Shown: positions 62,679 through 64,000 of the stretch, piece after piece | Layout: the number at the start of each line of letters is the position of its first letter | Numbering within the stretch: the stretch's first letter is position 1 | Assembly: GCA_036784855.1 (NCBI GenBank) | Contig: JAZDSV010000051.1 | Location: 28,102-92,101, forward strand | Reading direction: 5' to 3' | Source of the DNA: Aphelidium insulamus | Taxonomy: Eukaryota; Aphelidiomycota; Aphelidea; Aphelidiaceae | Length of the DNA: 64,000 nucleotides | Position numbers and translations under genes: made by a program | Notes under the pieces: generated by a model | What the model saw: only the letters and a program-made list of their open reading frames with translations | The model's database searches: none | What the model was told of the DNA's origin: nothing

Positions 62679-64000
62679 TTATTTCTCCTCATCTGAACTA
62701 CTCACGTAGAGCCCATCGTCGCTTTCCATTTCCGGCACTCTTCTTGCAGCCGCCCTACTTTTGCGACCACGTGATCGGCTTCCTGTAGGCTGTGCCGGTC
62801 CTGGTTCCTGCTGTCCTTCCGCTTGTCTACGCTGTTCTTTATGCGATTTTGCAGGATGTTTTTGCTGCTCCTGCCTTTGCTTTAATTCTTTTTGCAACTG
62901 TTGTTCTAGTTGTTGGCGCAGCTCAATTTGCTGCTGTTCTTCTTCGTCAGGCGTTTGTCCACTTGATTCTTTGGACTACTGTCCTTGCAGTTGTTCAAAA
63001 TGTTGTTGTCGGAGCTGCTGCGCTTGCTGCTGCTCTTTTGACTGGTCTGGCGGTTCTCGCTCCATTAGCCACTTCTCAAACTCCTGGTGGGCTTTTCGCT
63101 GCTCTTCTTGTTGCCGCTGATTACGCTGCTGTTGTTCCTGCTGTCCTTGTAGCTGCGCAAATGGATTCCCCTCTAGTAATGATCCTGAACCTTCCGTAGT
63201 CTGACTAGCTCCACTATCAGAAGTGCCGTGCTGCTCTCGTCGCTGTGTTCTTTGTGTCTTCTACTCTCGTCCGCTCTCCGTGCTGCAGCTTCTTCCATTG
63301 CCGATTGGTCCAGTCCTAACTGTCGTGCTCGTAGCAGACGCTCCCGCCTACTGAACCCTGGTGGAGGGCGACCACTTGCTGGTGGTGCTGTGCCTGCTTG
63401 CGTTGCTGATTGCACGGGTGGACTTGCAAGCTGAATGTCAGGATCGGATAGCTGTGCTGAAGCTTGTGGTAACATATTGCCCGTGAGCCCTAAATCGCGT
63501 GAAGCGCTTGCAGAACCTTCAGTACTCCGTGCTGTGGGAATGACTCTGGAGACGCCGAGCGGATTAGACGCAGTATTATGGCTACGCGATCCATCCTGCT
63601 GTTCCTGCCGTGGCAACCGGTTTTGTTGCCGCTGTTCTCGCACTAGCCGCTCTTGCCGCTCGCGCGTTGCCACCATTCTAGCTCCAGTTGCTGCTGACGA
63701 TGCTGCCTCTTGCTGCTGCTGCTCCTGCTGTCGCTGCTGCTCTTTGCGGCTGTTCTCGCCAGCAGCCGCTCTTGTATGCTGCTGTTGCCCACCAATCTAT
63801 GCCGGCAGTTGCCTGCTTCAGTAGCTGCTGACGTTAAGCGGCCTCCTGCGCGGAGTGGCGCAAAGCACATGTGCTAGCTCTTCATCTCTCACCCTTACTG
63901 GCCGGCTTTCCGTTGCCGCTGCGTCACTTTGTACGTTTACCGCGAGCGACCGCTTCTCACTGAGGCACTAGGCACAGCACCTTCATGTTCCTGCAATGAA
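62679..64000 (-). CDS. Q/E/R-rich coiled-coil gene, 5' part beyond the window
   Basis: On the minus strand long Gln/Glu/Arg-rich segments run from the right edge: RERQERLVREQRQQNRLPRQ, RPPPGFSRRERLLRARQLGL, NPFAQLQGQQEQQQRNQRQQ, FEKWLMEREPPDQSKEQQQA, KELKQRQEQQKHPAKSHKEQ, and the terminal ESDDGLYVSSSDEEK with stop at 62679. The pieces lie in more than one frame and at least two in-frame stops fall between them, so either short introns that I could not place or decay must be involved. The antisense frames are hydrophobic shadows. No family recognised. Confidence 0.4.

Noticed and set aside
62792-63199. Hydrophobic Ala/Val/Leu-rich plus-strand frame resembling a membrane protein
   Set aside because: It is the antisense of CAG/GAA-rich coiled-coil coding sequence.

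Overview
The window looks like a compact nuclear genome of a microbial eukaryote. Genes are split by many short introns (mostly 39-66 nt, often with a CTAAC-type branch site about 10 nt before AG), intergenic gaps are mostly 50-300 bp, and both strands are used. A class IV-like chitin synthase with a cytochrome-b5-like region, an ALG2/OST3 N-glycosylation set, an Rcf2-type HIG1 protein and a Crinkler-like NTPase point to Holomycota (an early-diverging, fungus-like lineage). An RP2/XRP2 homologue, a family tied to cilia and ARL3, hints at a flagellated (zoosporic) life stage. The taxonomic call is inference. No sign of a plasmid, organelle or prokaryotic operon was seen.

Layout. 1-2286 (-): 5' part of a ZW10 kinetochore/tethering gene. 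2479-11466 (-): a 15-exon gene for a ~2,774-residue single-pass membrane protein with one partial and twelve complete copies of a ~170-residue jelly-roll-like module (one exon per module for most), a TM helix, and a cytosolic tail with about 21 copies of a short T-V/I-L-D-D/E-A-x-x-R-G motif. 12288-13706 M14 carboxypeptidase; 14259-16709 PRP4 kinase; 16837-18231 OST3/OST6; 18503-19384 Snf7/CHMP4; 20188-24030 chitin synthase; 24167-25618 RP2; 25653-27514 M32 carboxypeptidase; 27607-29731 (-) MST/Hippo-like kinase with a predicted C-terminal membrane anchor; 30872-31704 Nnf1/PMF1 kinetochore protein; 32015-33729 SLC4/Bor1 anion transporter; 33861-35958 CLPTM1; 36046-36872 (-) Rcf2-like; 37163-37730 (-) ankyrin-type fragment; 37729-38862 lipoate ligase; 39113-42074 a tandem pair of secreted FCP1/SCP-like HAD proteins; 42192-43138 adenylate kinase; 43379-45118 eIF2-gamma; 45298-46810 TEY MAP kinase; 46914-49635 (-) cytosolic GluRS; 49890-51009 ankyrin protein; 51050-51632 (-) small secreted protein; 51914-53732 ALG2; 53816-55056 (-) proteasome alpha (PSMA1); about 55420-58912 (-) Crinkler-like P-loop NTPase; 59340-61094 repeat and transposon debris; 61095-62510 (-) YqjM/OYE-like flavin oxidoreductase; 62679-end (-) Q/E/R-rich coiled-coil gene.

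Most genes are housekeeping: N-glycosylation (OST3, ALG2), translation (eIF2-gamma, GluRS), kinetochore (ZW10, Nnf1), proteasome and ESCRT-III. The unusual material is the modular membrane receptor-like protein with its motif-repeat tail, the paired secreted HAD phosphatase-like proteins, the membrane-anchored MST-like kinase, and a high share of GC-AG introns (nine found among roughly 120). Exon models below were built by hand from conserved protein reading and GT/GC-AG signals; for most genes the summed exon length is a multiple of three, which supports them.
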